DNA from: Vibrio azureus
Lineage (GTDB): Bacteria; Pseudomonadota; Gammaproteobacteria; Enterobacterales; Vibrionaceae
Reading direction: 5' to 3'
DNA: 64,000 bases
Assembly: GCF_002849855.1 (NCBI RefSeq)
Contig: NZ_CP018617.1
Span: 1,054,001-1,118,000, forward strand
Below, piece after piece: positions 9,673 through 19,197 of the stretch. Under the pieces are notes generated by a model. The model was not told the origin of the DNA and did no database searches. It saw nothing but the letters and a program-made list of their open reading frames with translations. A program made the position numbers and the translations under genes. Every line of letters starts with the position of its first letter. The stretch's first letter is position 1.

Positions 9673-10416
9673 CTATTGATTAAAAGCTATCGGCTCTAAT
9701 TCAATCACCCCTCTCTCTCTGTATGCATCTTTGTTATCCTTATATATGGAGTAAGTCAAACCGGTGAGTATTTCTGATTCACGAATTCTAAATTTAGAGA
9801 AGCCCATCCCTTCATTTTGCATATAAAAAGGAGATCCTGACGAACTATAATGACAGAGCTCTTTTGTTTCACCACAGAGCGGACGAATTTGAATTAATGA
9901 TGGTTGATCCTTGAGCTGTGCACTTTTTGAGTAACTAAAATTGATGATATTCCAATCATTTTTAGCTTTCGTTTCAGGTATATGCAATGATACTGAAGTG
10001 ATATTAGATGACTCTAATTTCTTTGGTTCTACATCGAAGTATTGTTTACAAGCATCCGTATGGAAAGGAATAAATCTCATTTCATATTTCTCATACTTAG
10101 CTTGATTTTCTTGGCATATAGCAGCATTTAAGAACTGAGTGGAACCGATTAAACTCCCAGCACCATCTTGAATTTTCAATTTTAAATCAACAGTTTCGTT
10201 ACTCGTCCCTAACAGTTCAACACTAATGCTCCGTTTCACTTCTTTACCATCCTGTAGATAAGAGAAAGTCGTAGGGCTTCCATTGATAGGTACAGTTACA
10301 GACATGAAAGCACCTGACGATTCAAACCTCACATCGGTTTTAAAAGACCAAGTAGGTACATCGGCATTGGCAAAGCCAGTAACAAGGGTTGAGAGCAAGA
10401 TATAATTTTTTATCAT
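9673..10416 (-). CDS. Exported protein of unknown function
   Basis: No family was recognised. The 247-residue product starting at MIKNYILLSTLVTGFANA has a clear signal peptide cleaved before DVPTW. The mature part is rich in Ser, Thr and alternating hydrophobic residues, which suggests a beta-sandwich. It holds four Cys residues (AICQEN, DACKQY, PLCGETKELCH) that could form disulfides in the periplasm. The frame extends 19 codons upstream, but the signal peptide and the AAGGA in front of 10416 support the inner start. It lies in a block of exported proteins next to a large toxin-like gene. Confidence 0.7.
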   Translation of the reverse strand: MIKNYILLSTLVTGFANADVPTWSFKTDVRFESSGAFMSVTVPINGSPTTFSYLQDGKEVKRSISVELLGTSNETVDLKLKIQDGAGSLIGSTQFLNAAICQENQAKYEKYEMRFIPFHTDACKQYFDVEPKKLESSNITSVSLHIPETKAKNDWNIINFSYSKSAQLKDQPSLIQIRPLCGETKELCHYSSSGSPFYMQNEGMGFSKFRIRESEILTGLTYSIYKDNKDAYRERGVIELEPIAFNQ

Positions 10417-10693
10417 AACGGGTTTTCCTTGATGATAACCATCTTTATTTATATTTCCGACATTGTAAGACACTAACTAAAAAGAAAAGTTTCCACCCTT
10501 CGAAAAATTTAAAATTCAAATGAAATATCCCCAAATACTTTCAATAACCTCATTAAAAGTACTTGTAAGTTTCTTTAAAGGATAATTTATTAATATTAAT
10601 GATTTTAAAAACTTAATATTTCTTGCTTAAAATCACCATTTAGTAAGTTTGCCCCAACCATCATTGAAGTTAATCGAAAATTAAATAACCATA
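10417..10693. other. AT-rich divergent intergenic region
   Basis: This gap lies between two divergently oriented exported-protein genes and presumably holds both promoters. It is strongly AT-rich and no gene or recognisable binding site was seen. Confidence 0.4.
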
Positions 10694-10790
10694 TATACCC
10701 AAGTGACCTCAAGATGCTTGATTCAGAGCGAGGTGCCTGAGAGCTAAGGTCATCTCGCTGAACGCAGCATCTTGAGGTTACTTGGGTATA
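10694..10790. repeat. Dispersed palindromic repeat, 97-bp version
   Basis: Both outer arms are intact (TATACCCAAGTGACCTCAAG and CTTGAGGTTACTTGGGTATA). The interior reads straight from GAGCGAGGTGCCTGAGAGC to TCATCTCGCTGAACGCAG, so the two inner stems of the long copies are gone. It lies about 30 bases ahead of the DUF285 gene and may form part of its leader. Confidence 0.85.
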
Positions 10791-10823
10791 ATTAATAAAT
10801 ACATAAAAATCAAAGACCATAAC

Positions 10824-11813
10824 ATGATTAACTACACTAACGTTATTAGGCTAACTCCACTTCTCGTCTGTACCTCCATTTTTGCCAGTAACCCAGCCTC
10901 TGCAATCGATATCTCGGTAAAATGCCAAAATAAGCCCGTTAATACTGCGATACTCGAAAAAGGACATTTATATATTGTCGTCGATGACAAAACGGTTAAA
11001 AACACTACAATGCTTGATAAATTGCAGCAAGGTCATATTCGCTTTTGTACAAGTAAGGTGACGAATATGTCAGGACTTTTCAAAAATCGTAAAACGTTCA
11101 ATTCTGATATAACGGATTGGGATACTTCTAACGTTCGATCGATGAACGAATTATTTTACCGAGCGCAAATATTCAATCAAGATATCCGCTATTGGGATAC
11201 TTCTCGCGTATCTAATATGCGTTCGATGTTTCAAGGGGCTTCAGCATTTAACCAATATATCGGCTATTGGGATACATCCAATGTCATGTATATGAGTCAC
11301 ATGTTCCATAGCGCCTTAGCTTTTGATCAACACATTGGACATTGGGATGTGTCAAAAGTTATCACTATGCAAAACATGTTTGGTAATACCAATTCTTTCA
11401 ATCAGGATATCACTCATTGGGATACGTCCAACGTAGTTTCAATGGCTTATATGTTTAATGATGCCAATGCATTCGACCAACCACTCACTTATTGGAATAC
11501 ATCCAAAGTAACCAATATGTCCTTTATGTTTGCTAGTACTGATCGTTTTAATCAAACCATCAATCGTTGGGATACTTCTAATGTAAAAAATATGAGTTTT
11601 ATGTTCTGGAATGCTGAGCAGTTTAACCAAGATATCAAGGATTGGGATGTCTCAAATGTGGCGAGCATGAAACAAATGTTTAAATACGCCAGCAGCTTTT
11701 CACAAGATCTCACCCACTGGGACGTCAATCGTGTAACACAATATGATGATTTTTCTTCCAAAAGTGCATTAACGGAGCAACGACAACCACGATTTAATCG
11801 GCCCAGTTTATAA
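10824..11813 (+). CDS. DUF285 (BspA-like) repeat surface protein
   Basis: This 329-residue protein has a signal peptide ending SNPASA. It then carries nine tandem copies of a unit of about 25 residues whose core is FNQDI--WDTSNV--M--MF--A, with strictly conserved Trp-Asp and Met-Phe positions. This is the DUF285/BspA-like repeat, a leucine-rich-repeat relative found in surface proteins of Mycoplasma, fungi and some marine bacteria and often linked to adhesion; adhesion here is inference. The ATG at 10824 was chosen because upstream codons lie in a dispersed repeat and the signal peptide begins here. Strong repeat regularity makes length variation possible. Confidence 0.85.
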   Translation: MINYTNVIRLTPLLVCTSIFASNPASAIDISVKCQNKPVNTAILEKGHLYIVVDDKTVKNTTMLDKLQQGHIRFCTSKVTNMSGLFKNRKTFNSDITDWDTSNVRSMNELFYRAQIFNQDIRYWDTSRVSNMRSMFQGASAFNQYIGYWDTSNVMYMSHMFHSALAFDQHIGHWDVSKVITMQNMFGNTNSFNQDITHWDTSNVVSMAYMFNDANAFDQPLTYWNTSKVTNMSFMFASTDRFNQTINRWDTSNVKNMSFMFWNAEQFNQDIKDWDVSNVASMKQMFKYASSFSQDLTHWDVNRVTQYDDFSSKSALTEQRQPRFNRPSL

Positions 11814-11818
11814 ATAAA

Positions 11819-11855
11819 AAACACTTCAGTGATATAAGAAGTCACTGAAGTGTTT
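11819..11855. terminator. Bidirectional terminator hairpin
   Basis: AAACACTTCAGTGA and TCACTGAAGTGTTT form a perfect 14-bp stem with a nine-base loop, with A-rich sequence before and T-rich sequence within the arm after. It sits between the converging DUF285 gene and the large toxin-like gene and can serve both. Confidence 0.8.
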
Positions 11856-11902
11856 GTCACTGGTCAACGTAGTCACTACTTGAAGTAATGACTACTCCAC
11901 CA

Positions 11903-14900
11903 TCAAAGTGAAAGCTCACTCATTTTGGCGATACCATCAATAGCTCGTTTATCTAAAGCCGATTGAATAAACAGCACACGCACTGGGCTTTGGCTGTCTG
12001 CAAAGCGTATTGCCAATTTATTTTTCGAAGACTTTTCAAGCTGCTCGATAACTATATATAGGCTATCAGCAACCACCAGCTTTAGGCGATTTTGCTCATG
12101 CTGCACAACTATCTGATCTTGAGAAAAACGAGACAGGTCAATCACGGACATGTAGCTACTATCCCTGATAAAGACTTGCTGGTATTTGCCAAACAGACCA
12201 TTAATGTCATAGCTGTTTCTCCTACCAGAGGATGAAAGCACTAAAGAATCGGCCTCAATTAATTTAACACTCTGCAATTGCTGCCCTTGCATAGGTCTCG
12301 TGACCAAAGTGAAAACGTTATCGGCTCGAAACACATCCTCATAGAAACCCAGTGATACATGGCCCTGTTCAACATCAGAACGAATTAATTGTTGAGTTTT
12401 CGGTATATAGAACAATTCTTCTTGCTGACCCGCCTCCACAGATCCAATCCATAATGCTTCCTCTTTCGTCGCGAGATTGATTAATCGACCACTTTTGGTG
12501 ACTAACCAACGAGGGTCATTTTCACCAACTTTTACCACGGAATCACTATGGTAATGATGGAATAAATCAGATAACTCTGCACCATTTTCTTTTAACCAAC
12601 GATCTTTTATCGCGACCAGTTTAGGGGGTAACTCAGCTTGAAGCACAAAGACTAGCCCTGAACGTGTTTCGATACGATAACCATCATGAGCATGATAAAA
12701 GCTCTGTAACGGTTCACCTACTAAGTCCCTTGCTTGAGGTTGAGTAATTAAACCATCAGTAATAAAGCGAAGATCGGCAGTAAAGTTGTACATTTGATCA
12801 AGGCTCAACATTGGCTGACTGTAGACCGACCCTGTTGAAGGTTCAAACAACCATGCAGAGTGCTGATTTTTCTTACCAATCAGGCTCAATGGCTGAGAGC
12901 CTTCGTGATTTGCCAGCAAAACAAATTGCTCACCCTCTGGTAAGTACCAAACCGTAATAGGATTACGATCATAGTCTGTCAGCCCCATCAACATAATCGG
13001 CACTGTGGTACCGACAAACTTCTGACGTAACGTTCTTTGCCAGTCATTTGGGTTTAACTCAAACCATTGGCGACTTAAACCTATTAATTGGAACTGGCCT
13101 TGTGGCGTAATCACTCCCATTTCTCCGGTTCTTTTAGTCAGATAAACTTGCTGGTGAACCGTAATTTGATCATTTTCGTCTATGGTAACAACGTTGATAT
13201 CATTTTTATTTACAATATACAGCTGATGCTTGTTTTTGTTATGCAAATAATGGGTACCATTATCACTCAACAAAAGTTGCAGATTAGGCTCAGGGTGTTC
13301 TAAGCGAATCTTAAGTAATTGCGTTTCATTAACTACACTCCAAACTGGCGTTTCTCTTTCGACACCAATTTCTACCGCCTCTGAAATGACAGGAGCCATA
13401 CTGAACGATGAATTAAACCACCCCATGCCCAGTTCATTGACTTGTAATGCTTGTGTAAGCACCTCTCGGTGTTTCCCCGGCCCCCCCTCACTCAACGTTT
13501 GGTAAAGCTCTCTATCTCCATGTATATCGGTTAAAGCCAATCCTGTTGAGGTTAAGCGATACAAATATTTTATCGCTGATTGATCGGGCATATGATACGT
13601 AGCAGACACTAGGGTAGCATTAGCCTCAGTCCAAGCATCGAAGGTGATTGAAATGGCTTGCCCTTTTGGCTCATGGACCGAATAGGATGCTTGCTCAATA
13701 CCCGTCGCCGTATCAATCTTCCACAACTGCCCATAGTGTTGATTAAAGAACAGTGCACTATCCCCTTGAACACTAATAAGTTTCGCATCTTGTGATAGCT
13801 CGATACTTACATCACGATTAACAATGATCTGGTCATGTCGAACATCATAATAAGCACGTCCTAACGGCTGTCCATGCTCTTGATAGTTGTCTACCGTTAC
13901 GTAGTCACCAAACAACTGATGCTTCTTAGATAGCTGTTCCAAATGCTCAACGACACCTTGGCCTATTTCTTGTTGGCTGGCATTCATCTCTATTAGGGTC
14001 AAACTTGAAGACGTAGCTTGCCAAACATCACCGTTTGCCATAAACAGCGTAAGGGTGGAATGCTCAAGATCGTTGATTCGAAGTGATACAGAACCTACCT
14101 CTAGTATTCCATCATGCAGTACCGGACGCTGATGCTTTACCTCACGAGCATCAATTAACCACTCTACCTTTTGTCCGTTTTCTTCTACTAATGAATAATG
14201 GCCATGCTCTTGCACCAACAAGGTTTGTTTTCCCTGCTCAGCACTTAAACGGTAATCCAATTTTCGAAGGTCAAGACCATTAATTTTCGGCGTAATCACA
14301 ACACGATCTTGTCGGCCAAGCTTAATATCGACAGTATGAGCGACAAACTCTTCTTTCATACTACGAATCAGATACTCAGAAGGGAAAACGTAGAAATCGT
14401 AATCAAAATCCAATTTATCTTCTAATCTTCTCAGTACATCAAAGCCGGCATCATGCCTTGTCGTCGCTCCGGGTAATATTTCATAGTCATAATCGATATA
14501 AGACACTCCTGTTACTGGTAGCATAAGCATTGTATTTGCGTTCATATTCAGTGAACTGACATCGGTGTACCCCAAACGCTCACGAACAGGCAAAGCTTTA
14601 CTCTTGTCTCGCAGTGCCTTCGGTAAATCACCCGCCCAGAAAAAATAATTTAATCGACCAGAGCCCGTACTTCCATCTCGTGATGAGTAGAGATACTGAT
14701 TGCCCAGTTCCACTTCACTCCGAGAAAGATCAATCCGGTTGATAACGGCGCCAGACAATGGGATGAGAAGATTACTTTGAGAGTCATAACGATAGCCACC
14801 ATCTTGATAAGCCTTATCGACTTGCTGGAAGTAATGGCCAACTTGCTGGGCATCTAATGCAATTTTGCCAAATGCATCAGCTAATGCCGTAAAGCCTACC

Positions 14901-17900
14901 GCTAATCCTCCAATTAAAGCTCCAGCTTCACCCAAAACTAACGCAGTGGTTGACGCCCCAACCGTACCCGCAATCAAAGCACCGCCACCGACGGCCATTC
15001 CAATTGAATTCATACCAAGTTGCATGCCAAATACTGATGCTTGCTGAACATTTTTTGCATGGGCCAATTCATAGGAGTTCAAACTCACATTTAGAGCACC
15101 AAATACAAGTCCAACACCTTGATTTGCCAAACCAAAAGTACTGTTCATCGTCATGTTTACCAGCTCAGCATCTGTCGATAACGCAACCCTAAACAGATTG
15201 ACGACATGAGAAACATCCATCGCGACACCGTGGACAATTTGGGTTGCCATAACATAGCTGTGTACCTTTAACGCACGCAATAATGAGTCGTTATGTTGAA
15301 CAGATAACTGCTCTCTTTGTTGGTTTTGATACCAAGTAATCACTGACTGAACCGCAAAGGCTGCATTAAGCCCATCCATACCTTGAACGTCTTCAAACTC
15401 AAACGACTGAATCTTTTGCCCACTCGTCAAATCATAGCGACTGTTCATAGAAACATATTGTTCGTTCAGGTAACGATTCACTTCAACTAAATCTCGTCCA
15501 AGAACCTCAACTCGGACTTGCTGCTCGCTAATAGGATCCACAAAAGAAATAGAGGAATATCCAGGGTTAGACTCTTCGATGCTTCCAATTACAGGCAACC
15601 AATCCGTGGGAATATTATGCTGTTCTCTTGCTTGTGAAATCGCTAGTGATAATGCTTGGGCATGTTCATAGGCCTCAAGCTTAGTCAGGCTCATTTTTAA
15701 AGCCAAGTCTTGGTCAAAATTCTCATCCGCGCTATTGAGTACAATCACAGACTCATCGTCATCATCCAGTGTAATAATCGAAGCCGCATCTTCATCAATA
15801 GTCACAATCGATTGATCATCATCTAAAGTAATGATCGAATCCCCATCACTCACCGGGCTCAAAGGCTCTTCTGACGTTAAGCTAAACACTTGCTGACCAG
15901 GTAATACTTCCACCAAGGCCATTTGTGCCGTATCTATTTGAACTAATTTAAACTCTGGCTGCGCTGGCGTACCAAATGCAAGATAGTGATCAGCCATGCC
16001 ATTGATTACAAAGTGAGCCTCTAAACCTTTTCTAAGAGCTTGTAGAGTCGGAAATTCTACTAAGGAAAAATTAGGATCGTAAAAGTAAAAACGTTTTTGG
16101 CCCATATCATTGATTGCCGATATCCCCATAGAGTGCGTCGATGTATTTAATGCGAAAGAAGCCTGTCCTTTGCTCAATAACTCTTTTTCGACCACGGACA
16201 TAACACTATTGATGTCCATTTGCCCTAAAGGAAAGCTGCTTTCTCTTGCACCAAAGCTAGAATGGAGGTTGTGTAACGCATCAAGAAAAAACTGACTTTC
16301 AAGATCTTGAGGATTAGCCGCACCTATAAACAACTTATTAGACAATTGCCCAATCGCATCTTTACCCTGTGAGATAGCCACAGACATCGCTCTCACTAAG
16401 GGGTAGCAACGTCCACTGCCATCTCCCATCAGCTTTACAACAAAATCTTGCGGAATACTGGCAATAATTCGACCACCTAATTTGGTTGCTTCTTTATTAA
16501 AGCGAGCAGTAAGATCGAGTGTTCTTGTGATTTTTACTTTATCCAGTTGATTGTTAATAATCCTAACGAGTGCACCTTGCTGCCTGGCATCCAACTCATC
16601 AGAACTCAGCAGTAGCAATTGCTTCTGTGTTAAGGTCATTGCAGGGTCTAAATTAGGTAAATCGACGCTCTGATAGTCTTCATATCCCTGATCAAAACGA
16701 GTCCGTTTACTCCCCGTTAACTGTTGATAAGCATGTTCCTTGGTTAAAAAGCGTTGGTGAATCTGCCCTTTATCGAAGTTACCTGTTCTCAAGTTTTCAT
16801 CGGTCACAATCAATGCGCCAATTCCTGACTCTGCCTTTTGTTGAACATTGAGCCACATTTGGTCCAGACCACGCGATAAGTTAATCAAACCTTGTGTGTT
16901 GTTATCTAGCTCTAATAAACTTGCACGTAATCGAGAAAGCTCTTGTTTCACTTCTGACTTATTTGGATAACCTGGCAACTTCAGTTTTGCCTGCAAAGTT
17001 AGCCTGTGGAGTGCTAAATTTTTTCTTTGGAAAGATAACTTTTGGTTCAGAGTCGCCCTTAGTTGATTCCATTGTGCCAAACTGGAGTGTTGATCTAGGA
17101 TTTTGGCTTCCATCGGATCATAAGGTAAGTCCTCAATGCCTGTGGTATTAATTCCAAATCTCCGAGCTAAATTCAGTAGCTGTTTTTGTACACCCAAGCG
17201 GCCTTGTTGAAATAACGTGTCTAAACCCTGACCCACAGCTGCAAATGGCACCACCGTTGTAGAACCCGTTCGTCGAACCTCTAGGTCACTAAAACCATTG
17301 AAGGATTGCTTTTGTACTATGCTTTGCCAACCCTGCTCATTGAACATGAAAAAGGTCGCATCTAAACCGTGAGTAAACTTAATTTCCTCACCAATACGAT
17401 AGCCGGATGTGAGATCTCTTAAAGCGACAACATTGTCATAAAGTGCATAAGCATGTGGGCGTTTATCAAAAAAGATACGGTAATATTTTGAGTTAAGGTC
17501 TGTGACGACCAGCGTACCCCCACTACTTGACGCCGCGACAACGACTTGTCCAATTGGAGCCACTTTTTTTACATCAATATAAGAAGGTGTATTGTCCAGT
17601 AAAGGAGGTAATAACACTTTTAATTTATTACTCGGAGAAAAGCCCTCTTCATAAAAACTTAATTGATAACCATCTGCGCCTTTTTGAATCGAAGGGCGAC
17701 CTTTAAGAGGTCCATTCTGAGCAAGCAGAGGCGTTACATCAAGCGTGTACTTTTTCAAAAATGTTTGCGGATCACCGATAAAATCTCTCACCGCATTTTG
17801 CGAATCCGTTAATTGAGATTGATGATCAAACGATGAGTCAATTAAAGGTATCCTTTTTGAATCATAACCATGTCGACTTAACATTTCTGGCAGAAGAACA

Positions 17901-18850
17901 ACCAGAGACTCATTTGTGAACAGGTTCTCCAAAATAGCATCTGCTGCCACCACCGCTCTTGCGCCACCATGGCTCGTAAAAGTAAACCGAGAACTTTCTG
18001 AGTAGTTACGCCCTTTTGCTAGCGCCACCATCCCTAAAGGCTGATGATCAACCCAAGCTTGAGGGGGAATGTATTTATCAAGAAATTGGACGACTTTCTG
18101 GGCATTTTGTTTGTTGGCATCGCTGAGATATAACACCGCTTGATCGGTTAAAGTTGGGAACCGATTCGGCGCCATAATTTTAGCCTGTTCGACAATTTCA
18201 GAGACTTCACCTGAATAAAGCTTAGAAAATGCATTGATAACCTCAGGTAAGTATTCTTTGGTAAAATTTAAGGTTAAACGTGAACTGTATAAGGACTCAT
18301 CCTCTCCTAAATCAGTGTAAAAGCTCTTAGGCACAAAGCGAGCTGAAGTCGCATTATGGATAAAATATCCCTTGGGCACTTCAGAAATTGACCTATCTTG
18401 AAAACCTTGAATATTAATTCTCAAATTAGGGTCTTTTAGATAAACCTCCGTGAGTAAATTAAAAACTCGAGTGCTTTCCTCCTCTGTAAAAGGCTGTAAA
18501 TGTGCGGGGCTATCAGCAGAATATCGATCATAAAACGCTTGATGTATATTTGTTTTCAGCAAAACATAATCTTGCCGAGATTGAATAGTCCAAGCTCCTT
18601 CTTTATCAAGCACTTCCTTGATACGGTCAATCAGAGTTCGATTTTCTGGATCTTGGCGAATTGAATCTCGAGTTTGACGTAATGCAGCTAAGAATGCTTC
18701 AAACCCGACTTGGTATTGCTTTTCCTCAGTGGCAGACAATTGAGGTCTTTCAATCACGACAGAAGGAATATCGTTACTGTCTCCAGCATAGCCAAAAGAA
18801 GGGGATAAAAAAACAGATGCCAATGCTGTCGATAAGATCTTTTTTTTCAT
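11903..18850 (-). CDS. Very large secreted toxin-like protein (C58-like protease region plus TcdA/TcdB-type pore region)
   Basis: This 2315-residue protein starts with a Sec signal peptide (MKKKILSTALASVFLS to SFGYA). Residues 25 to about 780 match nothing I recognise. A putative cysteine-protease region follows: Cys815 in GDGSGRCYPLVRAM, His906 in STHSMG and Asp925 in FYDPN, an order and spacing like the C58-type domains of LifA/Efa1 and Mcf toxins. Residues about 1000-1040 hold four acidic ten-residue repeats. Residues about 1270-1335 are a long Gly/Ala-rich hydrophobic stretch followed by IPLSGAVINRIDL, LGNQYLY and GSGRLNYFFWAGDLP, which resembles the TcdA/TcdB pore-forming domain. The remainder is beta-rich. 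A Sec signal on such an architecture is unusual; the target, the secretion route beyond the periplasm and toxicity are inference. Confidence 0.8.
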   Translation of the reverse strand: MKKKILSTALASVFLSPSFGYAGDSNDIPSVVIERPQLSATEEKQYQVGFEAFLAALRQTRDSIRQDPENRTLIDRIKEVLDKEGAWTIQSRQDYVLLKTNIHQAFYDRYSADSPAHLQPFTEEESTRVFNLLTEVYLKDPNLRINIQGFQDRSISEVPKGYFIHNATSARFVPKSFYTDLGEDESLYSSRLTLNFTKEYLPEVINAFSKLYSGEVSEIVEQAKIMAPNRFPTLTDQAVLYLSDANKQNAQKVVQFLDKYIPPQAWVDHQPLGMVALAKGRNYSESSRFTFTSHGGARAVVAADAILENLFTNESLVVLLPEMLSRHGYDSKRIPLIDSSFDHQSQLTDSQNAVRDFIGDPQTFLKKYTLDVTPLLAQNGPLKGRPSIQKGADGYQLSFYEEGFSPSNKLKVLLPPLLDNTPSYIDVKKVAPIGQVVVAASSSGGTLVVTDLNSKYYRIFFDKRPHAYALYDNVVALRDLTSGYRIGEEIKFTHGLDATFFMFNEQGWQSIVQKQSFNGFSDLEVRRTGSTTVVPFAAVGQGLDTLFQQGRLGVQKQLLNLARRFGINTTGIEDLPYDPMEAKILDQHSSLAQWNQLRATLNQKLSFQRKNLALHRLTLQAKLKLPGYPNKSEVKQELSRLRASLLELDNNTQGLINLSRGLDQMWLNVQQKAESGIGALIVTDENLRTGNFDKGQIHQRFLTKEHAYQQLTGSKRTRFDQGYEDYQSVDLPNLDPAMTLTQKQLLLLSSDELDARQQGALVRIINNQLDKVKITRTLDLTARFNKEATKLGGRIIASIPQDFVVKLMGDGSGRCYPLVRAMSVAISQGKDAIGQLSNKLFIGAANPQDLESQFFLDALHNLHSSFGARESSFPLGQMDINSVMSVVEKELLSKGQASFALNTSTHSMGISAINDMGQKRFYFYDPNFSLVEFPTLQALRKGLEAHFVINGMADHYLAFGTPAQPEFKLVQIDTAQMALVEVLPGQQVFSLTSEEPLSPVSDGDSIITLDDDQSIVTIDEDAASIITLDDDDESVIVLNSADENFDQDLALKMSLTKLEAYEHAQALSLAISQAREQHNIPTDWLPVIGSIEESNPGYSSISFVDPISEQQVRVEVLGRDLVEVNRYLNEQYVSMNSRYDLTSGQKIQSFEFEDVQGMDGLNAAFAVQSVITWYQNQQREQLSVQHNDSLLRALKVHSYVMATQIVHGVAMDVSHVVNLFRVALSTDAELVNMTMNSTFGLANQGVGLVFGALNVSLNSYELAHAKNVQQASVFGMQLGMNSIGMAVGGGALIAGTVGASTTALVLGEAGALIGGLAVGFTALADAFGKIALDAQQVGHYFQQVDKAYQDGGYRYDSQSNLLIPLSGAVINRIDLSRSEVELGNQYLYSSRDGSTGSGRLNYFFWAGDLPKALRDKSKALPVRERLGYTDVSSLNMNANTMLMLPVTGVSYIDYDYEILPGATTRHDAGFDVLRRLEDKLDFDYDFYVFPSEYLIRSMKEEFVAHTVDIKLGRQDRVVITPKINGLDLRKLDYRLSAEQGKQTLLVQEHGHYSLVEENGQKVEWLIDAREVKHQRPVLHDGILEVGSVSLRINDLEHSTLTLFMANGDVWQATSSSLTLIEMNASQQEIGQGVVEHLEQLSKKHQLFGDYVTVDNYQEHGQPLGRAYYDVRHDQIIVNRDVSIELSQDAKLISVQGDSALFFNQHYGQLWKIDTATGIEQASYSVHEPKGQAISITFDAWTEANATLVSATYHMPDQSAIKYLYRLTSTGLALTDIHGDRELYQTLSEGGPGKHREVLTQALQVNELGMGWFNSSFSMAPVISEAVEIGVERETPVWSVVNETQLLKIRLEHPEPNLQLLLSDNGTHYLHNKNKHQLYIVNKNDINVVTIDENDQITVHQQVYLTKRTGEMGVITPQGQFQLIGLSRQWFELNPNDWQRTLRQKFVGTTVPIMLMGLTDYDRNPITVWYLPEGEQFVLLANHEGSQPLSLIGKKNQHSAWLFEPSTGSVYSQPMLSLDQMYNFTADLRFITDGLITQPQARDLVGEPLQSFYHAHDGYRIETRSGLVFVLQAELPPKLVAIKDRWLKENGAELSDLFHHYHSDSVVKVGENDPRWLVTKSGRLINLATKEEALWIGSVEAGQQEELFYIPKTQQLIRSDVEQGHVSLGFYEDVFRADNVFTLVTRPMQGQQLQSVKLIEADSLVLSSSGRRNSYDINGLFGKYQQVFIRDSSYMSVIDLSRFSQDQIVVQHEQNRLKLVVADSLYIVIEQLEKSSKNKLAIRFADSQSPVRVLFIQSALDKRAIDGIAKMSELSL
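15720..15850 (-). repeat. Acidic tandem repeats inside the toxin-like gene
   Basis: Four imperfect 30-base units encode the decapeptides DSIITLDDDQ, SIVTIDEDAA, SIITLDDDDE and SVIVLNSADE, between the protease-like and later regions. They may act as a flexible or calcium-binding linker or as a self-processing site; none of these is shown by sequence. Confidence 0.75.
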
Positions 18851-19197
18851 AAGTAATATTTATAAAATTAAAACGGATATATATAACTAACAAATGAAAA
18901 ACTATAACTCAATTTTTTTATTTAATTTTGAAGGAAATTTTATAAAAAAAGAATATTTGACAACAATCAAAATAACACAACCTAATTTAGATTTAACTTA
19001 ATTAAAGTGTAGGATTTTACGCTCAAGCCAGCTTAAATTATCATTTTAATTTTATGGTGATAGGGCTAAACAACTAATATTTATACATTTTTCATTCTTG
19101 GCTTAATGATTTAAATGAACATTAAATAAGGCAATAAGCCAAGATATTGTATTTTACTAATCAATATAGTTTGATTATTAGTATTATTAAATCGAGT
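18851..19197. other. Very AT-rich gap upstream of the toxin-like gene
   Basis: No gene was seen. The segment is made of A and T runs with a few short inverted repeats and probably holds the toxin-like gene's promoter. Such low GC fits horizontally acquired DNA. Confidence 0.45.

Noticed and set aside
10782..10823. Upstream start for the DUF285 protein
   Set aside because: These codons lie in a dispersed repeat and its edge. The signal peptide begins at 10824.
14083..15192. Several plus-strand frames opposite the toxin-like gene
   Set aside because: They are antisense shadows with no ribosome sites and biased composition that mirrors the real gene.
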